Shown in pieces: positions 44,445 through 53,494 of a stretch of 64,000 nucleotides of DNA. The notes beneath the pieces are model-generated. The model was not told the origin of the DNA, searched no databases, and worked only from the letters and a program-made list of their open reading frames with translations. This stretch comes from Chitinophaga sp. 180180018-3. Lineage in GTDB: Bacteria; Bacteroidota; Bacteroidia; Chitinophagales; Chitinophagaceae. Location of the stretch: NCBI RefSeq assembly GCF_037893185.1, contig NZ_CP140772.1, positions 6,572,001-6,636,000 of the forward strand, in the 5' to 3' direction. The stretch's first letter is position 1. Each line of letters begins with the position of its first letter. The translations under genes and the position numbers were made by a program.

Positions 44445-46091
44445 ATGAAAAAAAACTACCTACTGCGCAGCTTATCGGTATTGCTACTTATGCTGACAAC
44501 AAGAGCAACTTTTGCTCAGCTGAAAATCGGCGACAATCCCGCCACTATCAACAAGGCCTCCGTGCTGGAACTGGAAAGTCTCAGGCAGGGCCTGTTGCTG
44601 CCCCGGATTGTGGATACCACACTGGCGCCACTGAGTACCGCGCCGGATGGTATGATTATTTATCACACCCTCTCTAAAAGCCTGCTGGTAAGACGAGGCG
44701 GCTACTGGTCGAAACTGGTCGACAGCCTTAATGTGGCTGCCGGGAGCTGGCAGCTGAAAGGCAATTCCGGTACTACTACAGCCAATTACATCGGAACGTC
44801 CGACAATCAGGCACTGTCTGTCCGTACCAATGGTACAGAAGCCATCAATATCAGCAACAGCCAGACAGTTGCCTTGAAACAAGTGCCCACTTCTGCGAGC
44901 CTTATCAGCGCATTGTTGATTGATCCGGCTACTGGTACTATTAACCAGCGGAATCTTTCTGCTGCCGCATTTACAGATGCAATACGGACATTAAACGGCG
45001 TCGCCAAACAAGGCTTTACGATCCGCGCCGATACGCTTGCCGCGAATTATGGCGTTACCGCTAATGCTACCGACAGTAGCATTACGATGAACATACCTAT
45101 TACGGGCAGTGCCAGTCAGCGAACAGGGTTGCTGACCTACAACGACTGGCTGAATTTCAGTGCCAAGCAACAAGCGATCACCATTGGTGCGTTTGTGCTT
45201 ACACCTGGTAGCCCCAATGGCCTTATATTAAACAACACTACCGGTACGCTGCAGCTGGTAGCCGCCAATGCCACCAATCCCGGCGGTGTGTCCATCGGGG
45301 CTCAAACCTTTGCCGGGGTGAAAACATTCCACGATAGTGTTAGCCTGGCCAACAACCTGGGCGTAACGGGATCCGCCTCTGTTGGCAATGGACTCAATGT
45401 CACCGGCAGTGTTGTATTGAACACGCTGCCGCCGGGAGTCAGCACACCGGTAACTACCGTATTATTCCGTAACCCGAATACGGGGGCTATTGAAAGAAGA
45501 GATGTGGATTCAGCCGTTTTCTCCACTGGTATTAAGCGCATCAACAGCCAAACCGGCCCTTATATCTACATAAAAACCGGAAAAACCGGTACCGATATAG
45601 GTATCGACAGTACCAGCACTGCCAATGTACTTACGCTGAATATTCCGGATGCCAGCACAACTGCCAGAGGCGTAGTTAATGATTCCACGCAGATCTTTGC
45701 AGGTTTCAAAACCATCCGGGATACATTGGCTGTAGGTCAGAATGCCATTGTTGGCGCCAGCACTCAGCCAAACTCGACACTGCAGGTAAGCGGCTCCATG
45801 TCGCTGAACATCCGGACAGCCACAGGAAACGACGCACTGTCTGCAACGGACAATACCCTGCTGGTGAATGCATCTTCCGGCAGTATTACGATTAATTTGC
45901 CGGCTGCCGGCAGCATTGCGGGCCGCATATACACCGTTAAAAAAATAGGCGGCACCATTGATAACGCGGTTACACTGCAACCTCAGGGAGCAGCACAAAT
46001 CGAGGGCGCCAGCAGCTATATCATCTATAACAATTACACTTATGTAACAATACAAACAGATGGTTCGAACTGGTATGTAATCAGAAAATAA
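44445..46091 (+). CDS. Secreted fibre-like surface protein
   Basis: The 548-residue protein has a signal peptide (about 1-25, ending TFAQ) and then KIGDNPATINKASVLELESLRQGLLLPRI and DGMIIYHTLSKSLLVRRGGYWSKL, a start shared with the next gene. The rest is Ser/Thr/Asn/Gly-rich with repeated beta-type units (NNTTGTLQLVAANATNPGGVSIGAQTFAGVKTF and FKTIRDTLAVGQNAIVG). It ends with DNTLLVNASSGSITINLPAAGSIAGRIYTVKKIGG, similar in style to tail-fibre and adhesin tips found in exported Bacteroidota proteins. No catalytic motif is seen. A structural or adhesive role at the surface is inferred. It opens a three-gene group. Confidence 0.8.
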   Translation: MKKNYLLRSLSVLLLMLTTRATFAQLKIGDNPATINKASVLELESLRQGLLLPRIVDTTLAPLSTAPDGMIIYHTLSKSLLVRRGGYWSKLVDSLNVAAGSWQLKGNSGTTTANYIGTSDNQALSVRTNGTEAINISNSQTVALKQVPTSASLISALLIDPATGTINQRNLSAAAFTDAIRTLNGVAKQGFTIRADTLAANYGVTANATDSSITMNIPITGSASQRTGLLTYNDWLNFSAKQQAITIGAFVLTPGSPNGLILNNTTGTLQLVAANATNPGGVSIGAQTFAGVKTFHDSVSLANNLGVTGSASVGNGLNVTGSVVLNTLPPGVSTPVTTVLFRNPNTGAIERRDVDSAVFSTGIKRINSQTGPYIYIKTGKTGTDIGIDSTSTANVLTLNIPDASTTARGVVNDSTQIFAGFKTIRDTLAVGQNAIVGASTQPNSTLQVSGSMSLNIRTATGNDALSATDNTLLVNASSGSITINLPAAGSIAGRIYTVKKIGGTIDNAVTLQPQGAAQIEGASSYIIYNNYTYVTIQTDGSNWYVIRK

Positions 46092-46124
46092 AACCCATTT
46101 TATTGTTACTGTAAATTGTTATTC

Positions 46125-47039
46125 ATGCCACAAGCTGGAATTAAGCACTGCATTGCTTTATTTGCCTTCATGAGCTGGTGTAGTCTGCTATACGCACAAC
46201 AGCTGAAGTTAGGTGATCCAACCTCCTCGCCGATCAAAGCTGCACTGCTGGAACTGAATACCACCAATCAGGGGCTGTTACTCCCCAGGGTAACTGATAC
46301 CACTGTTTCTCCCCTGAATGTTTCGCCTGATGGTATGATCATATACTATAAACCGGCCAGTAGTTTACTGGTGCGGCGGAATGGCTCCTGGTCGAAGCTG
46401 GCCGACAGTACCGCTGTAAGCAACAACCAGTGGTTACTGTCGGGGAACCCGCTACCTGATAGTACCTCAAAAGTACTGGGCTCTACTACTGCACAACCAC
46501 TGAACATCATTACCAATAATACCAACCGGATGATTGTTTCTTCCGGCGGGAATGTTGGCATAGGTACCACTTCCCCATCCACGCTGTTGCATCTCAAAAC
46601 CGGTGTGGCAAATACTTCCGGACTCCGGCTGGAAAATCTGAACAGCAGTTCCACGGTAACATCGGGTGCCGGAGGACTGGGAGTGGACGCAAACGGCAAT
46701 GTAGTAAGGGCAGCCACACCAGCCGCCGTTTATAATACCGCCGGGATCGTATCGCAGAATATAAAGATCTGGGCCGATTCGGTTTCAAACACCAGCAGCG
46801 GTGTGGCTACCGCCAACCTGACCTCTGCCGGGTTCACCAAAATACTCAGCATCACCGCAGTAGGTAAAGGTGGTACGGGGCCAGGCGATTCGCCCATACC
46901 AGTATTATCCAGCTACACGCTGACAAGCGCCGTTTTTAATGTTTTCAAAGGAAATTCGGCACTCATCGCCATTCTGAGCGGGATGGCGGTTGATGGCGAC
47001 AATACCCATAAGGTTTATGTCACGGTAATTGGTTATTAA
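46125..47039 (+). CDS. Secreted fibre-like surface protein, paralogue of the preceding gene
   Basis: The 304-residue protein has a signal peptide ending LLYAQQ and then LKLGDPTSSPIKAALLELNTTNQGLLLPRVTDTTVSPLNVSPDGMIIYYKPASSLLVRRNGSWSKL. This is clearly homologous to the first 90 residues of the preceding protein. A GNVGIGTTSPSTLLHLKTG motif follows, common in Bacteroidota fibre-like proteins just before the body. The C-terminal part (about 205-304) is a beta-rich domain of unknown type. The ATG at 46125 is preferred over the TTG at 46116. The stop overlaps the start of the next gene by about 11 bp. Confidence 0.8.
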   Translation: MPQAGIKHCIALFAFMSWCSLLYAQQLKLGDPTSSPIKAALLELNTTNQGLLLPRVTDTTVSPLNVSPDGMIIYYKPASSLLVRRNGSWSKLADSTAVSNNQWLLSGNPLPDSTSKVLGSTTAQPLNIITNNTNRMIVSSGGNVGIGTTSPSTLLHLKTGVANTSGLRLENLNSSSTVTSGAGGLGVDANGNVVRAATPAAVYNTAGIVSQNIKIWADSVSNTSSGVATANLTSAGFTKILSITAVGKGGTGPGDSPIPVLSSYTLTSAVFNVFKGNSALIAILSGMAVDGDNTHKVYVTVIGY

Positions 47040-48663
47040 AATTTATTTTATCAGACAGCTACTTTTCATATTAGTCTTTTTCAGTTCTGCTGTCCGGGCC
47101 CAGATCACCACCACCGCGTGGCTGCACCCCGGTAGCAGGATAGGCATCTTCAGCACTGATACCATTGCCATTTTTGGAGATATAGTAAACGAAGGCCGTA
47201 TCATAGCTACCAGCGGATCGGTGGTAAATTTTTACGGTGCGCGCTGGCGTAATACCCACCAGGCATCCATCGTTGATGAAAGCGGCGATGGTTTCAGTGC
47301 CAGAGGAGGCTTGTTCCGTTTTATGCAGATACAACCAGCCCAATACCAATATGTAAGCGGAGGGTTTAATGCAGCTGCCGGAGAAGGCACCTCCTTTCCC
47401 AACCTTAGTATAGAAAACACCTCGGGGCTTTTCCTGGATGATCTCAGTGATCTGAAAGTGGTGAATGTGCTGGACCTCAGAAAAGGTTATCTGTTGCTAA
47501 ACGGCTGGAACCTGGTGATGGGGCAGCATACCCCCGGCGACATACAGCATTATTCCCCGCAACATTTTATCATCACTGGCAGCAACTTCGGCAGCGGAGG
47601 AGTTTACCGGAATCATATTTCCCCGGCCGATCAAACGGTGGTATTTCCCATCGGCACTCACCCCGATAGTTACACGCCAGTGGCAGTTGAAAGTCCGGGT
47701 ACAGTAGTTACCATACGTGTAGGCGTTTCCGATAGTGTACGACAGCAACTTACTGCTGGCGATAACCTGTTGCTGACCAGCGTAAATAAAACCTGGGAGG
47801 TGAGCAGTTCCGTGGCTGATGCACCACTTAACCTGCATCTGGCATTTGATAAAACAGACGAAGGGCCTGTTTATGAGGCCAATCGCAACACGGCTTACCT
47901 GGCGCAGTTTGCCGGTTCGGCATGGGACACTGCAAGTATACGGCAGGCGCCCGGTTTGAGTAATTATACAACCGGTCCAACGGATAACAGCAAAGTAGCG
48001 GTATCCCGCAACTTCCAACACCTGGGTGGCACAAATTACTTCACCAGCCTGGTTGCGGAAACAGTAAACAGCCCTGAGAAAACAGTACTGGATTTCTTTT
48101 CTGTTGCCCGTAGCAATACCAATGAAGACAGTGTATTATTACAATGGATCACCGGACGCGAGTATTTCTGCAGGGGGTTTGTTATAGAAAGGCGATTCGC
48201 TGTCCGGCAGCAATTTGATTCCATCAGATTTGTAGCCAGTAATTCGCCGGGAGGCATCAGTTTCTTTCCGGTGGGATACAGTAGCGCAGACCTCCCTCTT
48301 AATGATGGGTTCATTTTTTACCGGCTGAAAGTTATCATGACTGATGGCACCTTCTTTTACGGACCGGTGCGGGTAGTACGTGCCAAAAATACAAGGGGCG
48401 ATATAGTAGTATGGCCCAATCCGGTACGTGGTAGCTCAGTACATATCTATTACAATGGCGCGCTGCATGTAAAGGCTATTTCACTGATTGATGTTCCCGG
48501 CCACCGGCTCATTTATCAGAAATTCCAGCAACCCTTGCAGCAGCGGAATTACTACGAACTGAATATACCTTCAGGGATAGCTAAAGGAACTTATTTCCTA
48601 CAGTTTATCGGAGAGGATGACAGCCTGCTCCATACGGAGAAAGTAGTGATCACATCGGATTAA
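47029..48663 (+). CDS. Surface protein with type IX secretion sorting domain
   Basis: The 544-residue protein has a signal peptide (about 1-25, ending AVRAQ), a beta-rich body (FGDIVNEGRIIATSGSVVNFYGARW; PIGTHPDSYTPVAVESPGT), a fibronectin-like part (LLQWITGREYFCRGFVIERR), and a C-terminal sorting domain. The last has VVWPNPVRGSSVHIYYNG and GTYFLQFIGED, the PNP and GxY motifs recognised by the type IX system for export and surface anchoring. The start is a TTG that overlaps the end of the previous gene; no better in-frame start keeps the signal peptide. By position it may anchor or display the two fibre-like proteins encoded before it. Confidence 0.85.
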   Translation: MVIKIYFIRQLLFILVFFSSAVRAQITTTAWLHPGSRIGIFSTDTIAIFGDIVNEGRIIATSGSVVNFYGARWRNTHQASIVDESGDGFSARGGLFRFMQIQPAQYQYVSGGFNAAAGEGTSFPNLSIENTSGLFLDDLSDLKVVNVLDLRKGYLLLNGWNLVMGQHTPGDIQHYSPQHFIITGSNFGSGGVYRNHISPADQTVVFPIGTHPDSYTPVAVESPGTVVTIRVGVSDSVRQQLTAGDNLLLTSVNKTWEVSSSVADAPLNLHLAFDKTDEGPVYEANRNTAYLAQFAGSAWDTASIRQAPGLSNYTTGPTDNSKVAVSRNFQHLGGTNYFTSLVAETVNSPEKTVLDFFSVARSNTNEDSVLLQWITGREYFCRGFVIERRFAVRQQFDSIRFVASNSPGGISFFPVGYSSADLPLNDGFIFYRLKVIMTDGTFFYGPVRVVRAKNTRGDIVVWPNPVRGSSVHIYYNGALHVKAISLIDVPGHRLIYQKFQQPLQQRNYYELNIPSGIAKGTYFLQFIGEDDSLLHTEKVVITSD

Positions 48664-48711
48664 AAAAGCCTTAAACTACACCAGTGGTCAGTTTCAGTCT
48701 AAAAGTTAACA

Positions 48712-48719
48712 TAACTTTG
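48712..48719 (+). promoter_or_regulatory. Bacteroidota-type -7 element for the mprF-like gene
   Basis: TAACTTTG matches TAnnTTTG, 47 nt before the TTG start at 48767. Confidence 0.55.
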
Positions 48720-48766
48720 TGGACTGGTAGCAACAAGCAACAGATTTAAACGAAACCTATTCATCT

Positions 48767-51346
48767 TTGGGAAAGAAATTTTTCACTGCCGCATTCGTGC
48801 GTAAACTTCATTTGAAGGAGCTTCTGGCAGTCTTATTTATATTGCTGGCAATTTATTTTTTCCGTTCACAACGCCATGAGCTTCGCTCGCTGATTCCCGC
48901 CATTGAGCAGTCGGACAGGGGCTGGGTTATTTTTGGAGTGGTGATAACTGCGGCCTACATCCTGTTACAGGCTGGCATGTATGTATTTAGTTTCAGGGCG
49001 GTAGGTGGCAGACTTGATATCTTTAAGAGTACGGAGCTATTTCTGAAACGCAACCTTTTATCTGTATTTCTGCCAGCCGGAGGGATCAGTTCCCTGGCTT
49101 ATCTGCCGCAAAGCCTGCGTAAGGCGCAGGTACATAAACAGCAGGTACATCAGGCATCAGGCATTTACGGCTTTGTCGGGATATTATCTGTTTTTCTTGT
49201 GGGCATTCCGGTGGTTGGCTACGCCATGATGCATGCAGGTACCATGCGGGATGCGGCCTGGGGCCTGGCAGCCATCTGTGTGCTGCTGCTGGCGGTAGTG
49301 TGGCTGGTGCGTTCCATGCAGCTTAAAGGGAAAGCATATCAGTTACTGGTAAGATATTTCCCGGGCGCTGCCCACCAGGTAGATGAGATCTTCACCTTTC
49401 ACCTGTCTGTTCCCGCTTTTATGTATACGGTGCTGGCTTCCGTATTGATTGAAGTAGCAGGAGTGGCACATCTTTACATCAGTATGCTGGCCACAGGAGT
49501 GGCGCCTTCGCTGGAAGCTGCCTGTGTAGGATATATTGTGGCTACTATCTTCCTGATCATCTCTCCTTTTCTCCGCGGACTGGGCGCAATAGAATTATCG
49601 CTTGCATACATACTCAGTAATTACGGCTACAGCACACTGGAAGCGCTGGAGATTACTTTATTATTCCGCCTGTTCGAATTCTGGCTACCACTGGTAGCCG
49701 GCATGTTTGCCTTTGCGCTGAAAGGCCGGGAACTGGTACTTCGTTTATTGCCGCCTATCCTGATATTCCTGTTGGGCATGGTGAATATATTTTCAGTGCT
49801 CACGCCTCCGTTGGCGAACCGTATGCATATGCTGAAGGCATATATACCGGGTACCTCTATACATGCTACCAACCTGTTAGTAGTGTTTCTCGGGTTGATA
49901 TTACTTGTTACGGCTACTTTCCTCATCAGGGGCCTTCGCAGTGCGTGGATCGTTGCATTGTCGGTGTCACTGCTGTCGGCATTTGGTCATATCGGGAAAG
50001 CGCTGGATTATGAAGAAGCCTCACTGGCATTGGTCACCAGTGTTATTCTACTGATCACTTCCCGGCAATACCGGGTAAAGAGTAATCCCCAGCTTGTAAA
50101 CATAGGTGTGGTAACGGCATTGGCTACACTGTTTGTGGTGTTGGTATTTGGCACCGTCGGTTTTTATTTCCTCGATATACGCCATTTCGGCATCGACTTT
50201 AGCTGGCAGCAATCCATCCGTCATGCTTTCCACTGCTTTATGCTGTTGGAAGATGATGGGTTATCGCCGGTAACCCGATTCGGAAAAGAGTTTATGTCGG
50301 CCATCAGGGTGCTGGGAGTGAGCTCCTGGGCGTTCCTGTTCTATACTATCATCCGGCCTTACCTGCATGTTACACAACAGTCGAATTCGGCGCTTGAAAA
50401 AGCAAGGTTTTACCTGAGCCAGTATGGCGATTCTCCAATGGATTACTTCAAAATAGGTCAGGATAAATTATTGTTTATCTCCGATAAATATGAAGGATTC
50501 ATTGCTTACCGGGTAGCAGGCAGCTTTGCTATTGTACTGGAAGAACCCGTATGCAGTGAAGATAACAAGTTATCAATGCTCGAAGAGTTTGAACAACAAT
50601 GCAAAAAAATGGGACTGCGAGCGGCATTTTATCGTGTAGATGAAGACAGCACCTATTATTTCAGCTCTCTTAAAAAGAAAAAGATGCTGATTGGCCAGGA
50701 AGCGATCATGGATATCAGAAATTTCAGCCTGAGTGGGAAAGATAAGAAGTCGCTCCGCAATGGTTTAAACAGTCTTGCCAACAAAGGATATGTCACTGCT
50801 TTCCATCCGGCTCCGCAAACGCCGAATATGCTGAAGGAGCTGAGAGCTGTCAGTGATGAATGGCTGGATCAATACGAAGTAAAAGAGCTTACTTTTTCAC
50901 AGGGCTTATTTGAAGAAGATGCCATACGCGGACAGGACATTTTCACCGTAACAGATGCGGAAGGCCGCATATCGGCATTCCTGAATATTATCCCGGATTA
51001 TGCGCCGGGTGAATGTACCTATGATCTGATCCGGAAACGTTCCGACGCGCCGGGAGGCGTGATGGACGCACTCATCATCGCCCTGATCCAGGATGCTCAG
51101 CAGAAAGGACTTCATTACCTGAACCTGGGAATGGTGCCTATGTCGGGTATCAGTCAACCTGAAAACACGGCTGAGAAAATGGTCAAATATGCCTATGAAA
51201 AACTGCGTTTCTTCCGGCATTACCAGGGGCTCCGCGAGTTCAAGGAGAAATATGCCACTGAGTGGACGAATAAGTATCTTGTGTATGAACATGATTTCGA
51301 TCTGGTGCAATTACCATCAGCACTGAGTAAGGTAATGCAACCCTGA
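48767..51346 (+). CDS. MprF-like phosphatidylglycerol lysyltransferase/flippase
   Basis: The 859-residue protein has an N-terminal membrane part with about 13-14 helices (about 15-540), starting with the flippase-type LPSTS/UPF0104-like domain (FLPAGGISSLAYLPQSLRK), and a C-terminal cytoplasmic DUF2156 GNAT-like domain (about 545-859). The catalytic domain shows YGDSPMDYFKIGQDKLLFISDK, FYRVDEDSTYYFSSLKKKKMLIGQEAIMDI, LRNGLNSLANKGY and LGMVPMSGI. MprF transfers lysine or alanine from aminoacyl-tRNA to phosphatidylglycerol and flips the product, lowering surface charge. The actual lipid here is not known. The start is a TTG at 48767. The next gene encodes a likely hydrolase of the same type of lipid. 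Confidence 0.9.
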   Translation: MGKKFFTAAFVRKLHLKELLAVLFILLAIYFFRSQRHELRSLIPAIEQSDRGWVIFGVVITAAYILLQAGMYVFSFRAVGGRLDIFKSTELFLKRNLLSVFLPAGGISSLAYLPQSLRKAQVHKQQVHQASGIYGFVGILSVFLVGIPVVGYAMMHAGTMRDAAWGLAAICVLLLAVVWLVRSMQLKGKAYQLLVRYFPGAAHQVDEIFTFHLSVPAFMYTVLASVLIEVAGVAHLYISMLATGVAPSLEAACVGYIVATIFLIISPFLRGLGAIELSLAYILSNYGYSTLEALEITLLFRLFEFWLPLVAGMFAFALKGRELVLRLLPPILIFLLGMVNIFSVLTPPLANRMHMLKAYIPGTSIHATNLLVVFLGLILLVTATFLIRGLRSAWIVALSVSLLSAFGHIGKALDYEEASLALVTSVILLITSRQYRVKSNPQLVNIGVVTALATLFVVLVFGTVGFYFLDIRHFGIDFSWQQSIRHAFHCFMLLEDDGLSPVTRFGKEFMSAIRVLGVSSWAFLFYTIIRPYLHVTQQSNSALEKARFYLSQYGDSPMDYFKIGQDKLLFISDKYEGFIAYRVAGSFAIVLEEPVCSEDNKLSMLEEFEQQCKKMGLRAAFYRVDEDSTYYFSSLKKKKMLIGQEAIMDIRNFSLSGKDKKSLRNGLNSLANKGYVTAFHPAPQTPNMLKELRAVSDEWLDQYEVKELTFSQGLFEEDAIRGQDIFTVTDAEGRISAFLNIIPDYAPGECTYDLIRKRSDAPGGVMDALIIALIQDAQQKGLHYLNLGMVPMSGISQPENTAEKMVKYAYEKLRFFRHYQGLREFKEKYATEWTNKYLVYEHDFDLVQLPSALSKVMQP

Positions 51347-51402
51347 CGGCCCGAACAATCACGGAATGGATTTTGTTTTTTAGAAAGGTATCAAATCAGT
51401 AT

Positions 51403-52110
51403 ATGTCAATATCAAATCAGTTGTTCAGGACCGGCAAACTACTCATTTGTTTATTCTTACTCACCGTTATGCGAACAAATGCCCAGAACCTGCCCGGCAA
51501 CCTCCCTATCGTTACGAAAGTACCGGCTGCCGGCACCACGGCTCCGCTGATACTATATATTACCGGCGATGGTGGTATGAAAAAGTTCTCGGTGAATGTG
51601 ATAGAATCTTTCCATCAGAAAAGCTACCCCGTAGTGGCGCTCAATGCATTGAAATATTTCTGGAGTAAGAAAACACCTCAACAGGCGGCGAGTGATGTCA
51701 CCTTCCTGATCAAATACCACCAGGCCCAATGGGGCAGCAGCCATGGTGTGATACTGGTGGGTTATTCTCTCGGAGCGGATGTATTACCGTTTATTTACAA
51801 CAGTTTGCCTGCGGATATTACGAACCAGGTGAAGCAACTGGTATTCCTGTCGCCCTCCCTGCGTACCGACCTGGAAGTGCATGTTTCCGACATGCTGGGC
51901 AGGTCCAGCAACAGGGGCATGAGTGTGCCTGCAGAGATCAACAAAATCACTGATAAGCCTATGCTCCTGGTGTTTGGAGCGGAGGAAAAAGATTTCAATT
52001 TCGGGGCGCTGACGGTCAGGTACCAGAAACTAATACTTCCAGGCGGACATGCATACGACGAGGATGCGGGTGGCGTGGCAGGAAAGATACTGGAGTCTAT
52101 GCGGCAGTAA
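51403..52110 (+). CDS. AcvB/VirJ-like secreted lysyl-lipid hydrolase
   Basis: The 235-residue exported protein (signal peptide about 1-28, ending MRTNAQ) has an alpha/beta-hydrolase fold of the VirJ/AcvB type: LILYITGDGGMKKFSVNVIESF, ALNALKYFWSKKTPQQAASDV and the nucleophile elbow GYSLGADVLPF with Ser in GYSLG. A late His in LPGGHAYDEDA completes a possible triad. AcvB of rhizobia hydrolyses lysyl-phosphatidylglycerol in the periplasm, so its place 56 bp after an MprF homologue is meaningful. The frame reaches a TTG at 51373, but the ATG at 51403 is preferred. It converges on a LytTR regulator gene. Confidence 0.85.
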   Translation: MSISNQLFRTGKLLICLFLLTVMRTNAQNLPGNLPIVTKVPAAGTTAPLILYITGDGGMKKFSVNVIESFHQKSYPVVALNALKYFWSKKTPQQAASDVTFLIKYHQAQWGSSHGVILVGYSLGADVLPFIYNSLPADITNQVKQLVFLSPSLRTDLEVHVSDMLGRSSNRGMSVPAEINKITDKPMLLVFGAEEKDFNFGALTVRYQKLILPGGHAYDEDAGGVAGKILESMRQ

Positions 52111-52118
52111 TCCCGCTG

Positions 52119-52802
52119 TTATATTGGCAATTTCGTCCTGATCGTTAGCTCTTTTCTCATCGAAGCCGTCAGAGAGATACGCGCTGTACCAACAGTAACG
52201 TGACTTTCTTCCAGCCGGCTAATATGCCGCAATCCAATCACAAACCATCGGTGTACCCGCATAAAAGCACTGGCAGGCAGCTGGGATATAACCCAGTCCA
52301 GCGTTTCAGCAGTAACTAATTGCTGTTCCTTTAAATGTAGCATGATGTGGTCGTCCATTACTTCCACATACATCAGGTCATCGTAATAAATCTTTTCAAA
52401 ACGATGTGGTGTTCTCACCATAAAGTAACCTGTTTCATATTTTGATGGGGTTATAGCTCCTTCCATTTCTATAGTATGATATATTTTGTTAATCAGGTCT
52501 TCCAGTTCCGATAGATTAAACGGTTCGCTCAATATCCCTGCAGGCAGGAAATCGAATCCCTCACCGGGGTAGGTCATCATAATAACGGGCAGTACATTCC
52601 GGGGATGGGTTGGCGGAAACTGCTCATCTGCCGGCTGTCCGAGTAACAGGATGTGAATGGTCTGTGTTCCCAGCCAGAAACAGGCCTCTTCGAGGGAGTG
52701 ACAGCGACGGGCAACATAAATAAATGGTATGGTTGCCAAACAATTTTCCAACTCTCCGAATCCTTCAGGGTCATTGCCCAGGATTATACAATTAAGTATC
52801 AT
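52119..52802 (-). CDS. LytTR-type regulator with degenerate receiver domain
   Basis: The 227-residue protein has a receiver-like N-terminal part (about 1-115) and a LytTR DNA-binding domain (about 125-225, FEKIYYDDLMYVEVMDDHIMLHL and MRVHRWFVIGLRHISRLE). The receiver lacks the phosphoacceptor Asp: the strand reads ILLLGQPADE, with Gly at the expected position, and only one acidic residue remains near the first strand. It is probably not controlled by phosphorylation. No histidine kinase lies next to it. It converges on the acvB-like gene with 8 bp between the stops. Confidence 0.88.
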   Translation of the reverse strand: MILNCIILGNDPEGFGELENCLATIPFIYVARRCHSLEEACFWLGTQTIHILLLGQPADEQFPPTHPRNVLPVIMMTYPGEGFDFLPAGILSEPFNLSELEDLINKIYHTIEMEGAITPSKYETGYFMVRTPHRFEKIYYDDLMYVEVMDDHIMLHLKEQQLVTAETLDWVISQLPASAFMRVHRWFVIGLRHISRLEESHVTVGTARISLTASMRKELTIRTKLPI

Positions 52803-53218
52803 AGTGTTGATTCAGGTTAAAATGGACCAAAAAAACAATGTCAGTTGTACGCAGTAAAAGATATAAGAGTGCAGGTGACTGAAGAGAAACCCGCGTGCTA
52901 TCTAAAATCTAATCTAAACCGCGTTATGAAAAAAATATTATTTAAAAGCTGACATTTCTCTCAGGATAAAATTGGAGGTATTTAAAAAGCAAACCGTTAA
53001 TCCAATGTTAAGTATTATAGATAAAGAAGGTGGGCAGGAACGGCCACTACCGGAAGGTAATGTCCATTCCTGTCCACCTGTTAAAGAGAATTTCACAAAA
53101 GATCTTTCAGAGACGGAACAATGCCCGGAGTGTCAGATCTAAGGCCCGTAACGGGCGGCTGATGCGCAATAAGAAGCTAAACGGAAGTCCGGTTAACTGG
53201 TCAATGCGCGGACCATGT
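52803..53218. other. 0.4-kb region with at most a small Cys-rich ORF
   Basis: The region between the LytTR gene and the small HTH gene is AT-rich at its left end. The only plausible coding sequence is the 45-codon plus-strand frame at 53005-53142. A longer overlapping frame from 53030 is Arg/Lys-rich and looks like noise. No promoter match or hairpin is evident. Confidence 0.5.
53005..53142 (+). CDS. Possible 45-residue Cys-containing small protein
   Basis: An ATG-started frame encodes a short acidic peptide with SCPPVKENF in the middle and QCPECQI at the C-terminus. The CPxC pair plus the earlier Cys resemble half of a zinc ribbon. It is soluble-looking, without signal peptide. It is too short to be certain and could be a chance frame. 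Confidence 0.25.
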   Translation: MLSIIDKEGGQERPLPEGNVHSCPPVKENFTKDLSETEQCPECQI

Positions 53219-53494
53219 TTACCCGACAAAGAGGAACAGAAGTAACATAGCACTCACTGCGATCAGGTTCTTGGAGAATCTGACATTAAATCCGCCTTTT
53301 TCTGAGTAGTAGTAACTTTCCTTGTACCGGTCGTACTCAATGGGAGCACCTAACTCCTTCATCATTTTGAGGAATTCATAGAGTGTTCTTTCGGAAATAC
53401 GAAGCCGCTTGGCTAACTGAGCGGGTTTACCGGTCCCCTTGATCCTGATAAGGTAATCAATGGTTTGTAGTCTGTCAAAATAACGCTTTGGCAT
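53219..53494 (-). CDS. Small helix-turn-helix protein with hydrophobic tail
   Basis: The 91-residue protein begins with YFDRLQTIDYLIRIKGTGKPAQLAKRLRISERTLYEFLKMMKELGAPIEYDRYKESYYYSEKGGF, a winged HTH of the HTH_11/DeoR-like type often found as a stand-alone small protein in Bacteroidota. Unlike typical relatives, which stop soon after this, it carries a hydrophobic tail (NLIAVSAMLLLFLFVG) that could insert into the membrane. Target unknown. It lies divergent to nothing obvious and stands alone. Confidence 0.8.
   Translation of the reverse strand: MPKRYFDRLQTIDYLIRIKGTGKPAQLAKRLRISERTLYEFLKMMKELGAPIEYDRYKESYYYSEKGGFNVRFSKNLIAVSAMLLLFLFVG

Noticed and set aside
44445..46091. Fibre-like proteins as part of a prophage tail or contractile injection system
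   Set aside because: They carry signal peptides and no baseplate, sheath, tube or chaperone genes are nearby; the third gene has a type IX sorting domain.
53030..53245. 71-codon plus-strand frame before the small HTH gene
   Set aside because: It is Arg/Lys-rich without fold-like pattern, overlaps the end of the convergent HTH gene, and competes with the better 45-codon frame at 53005.
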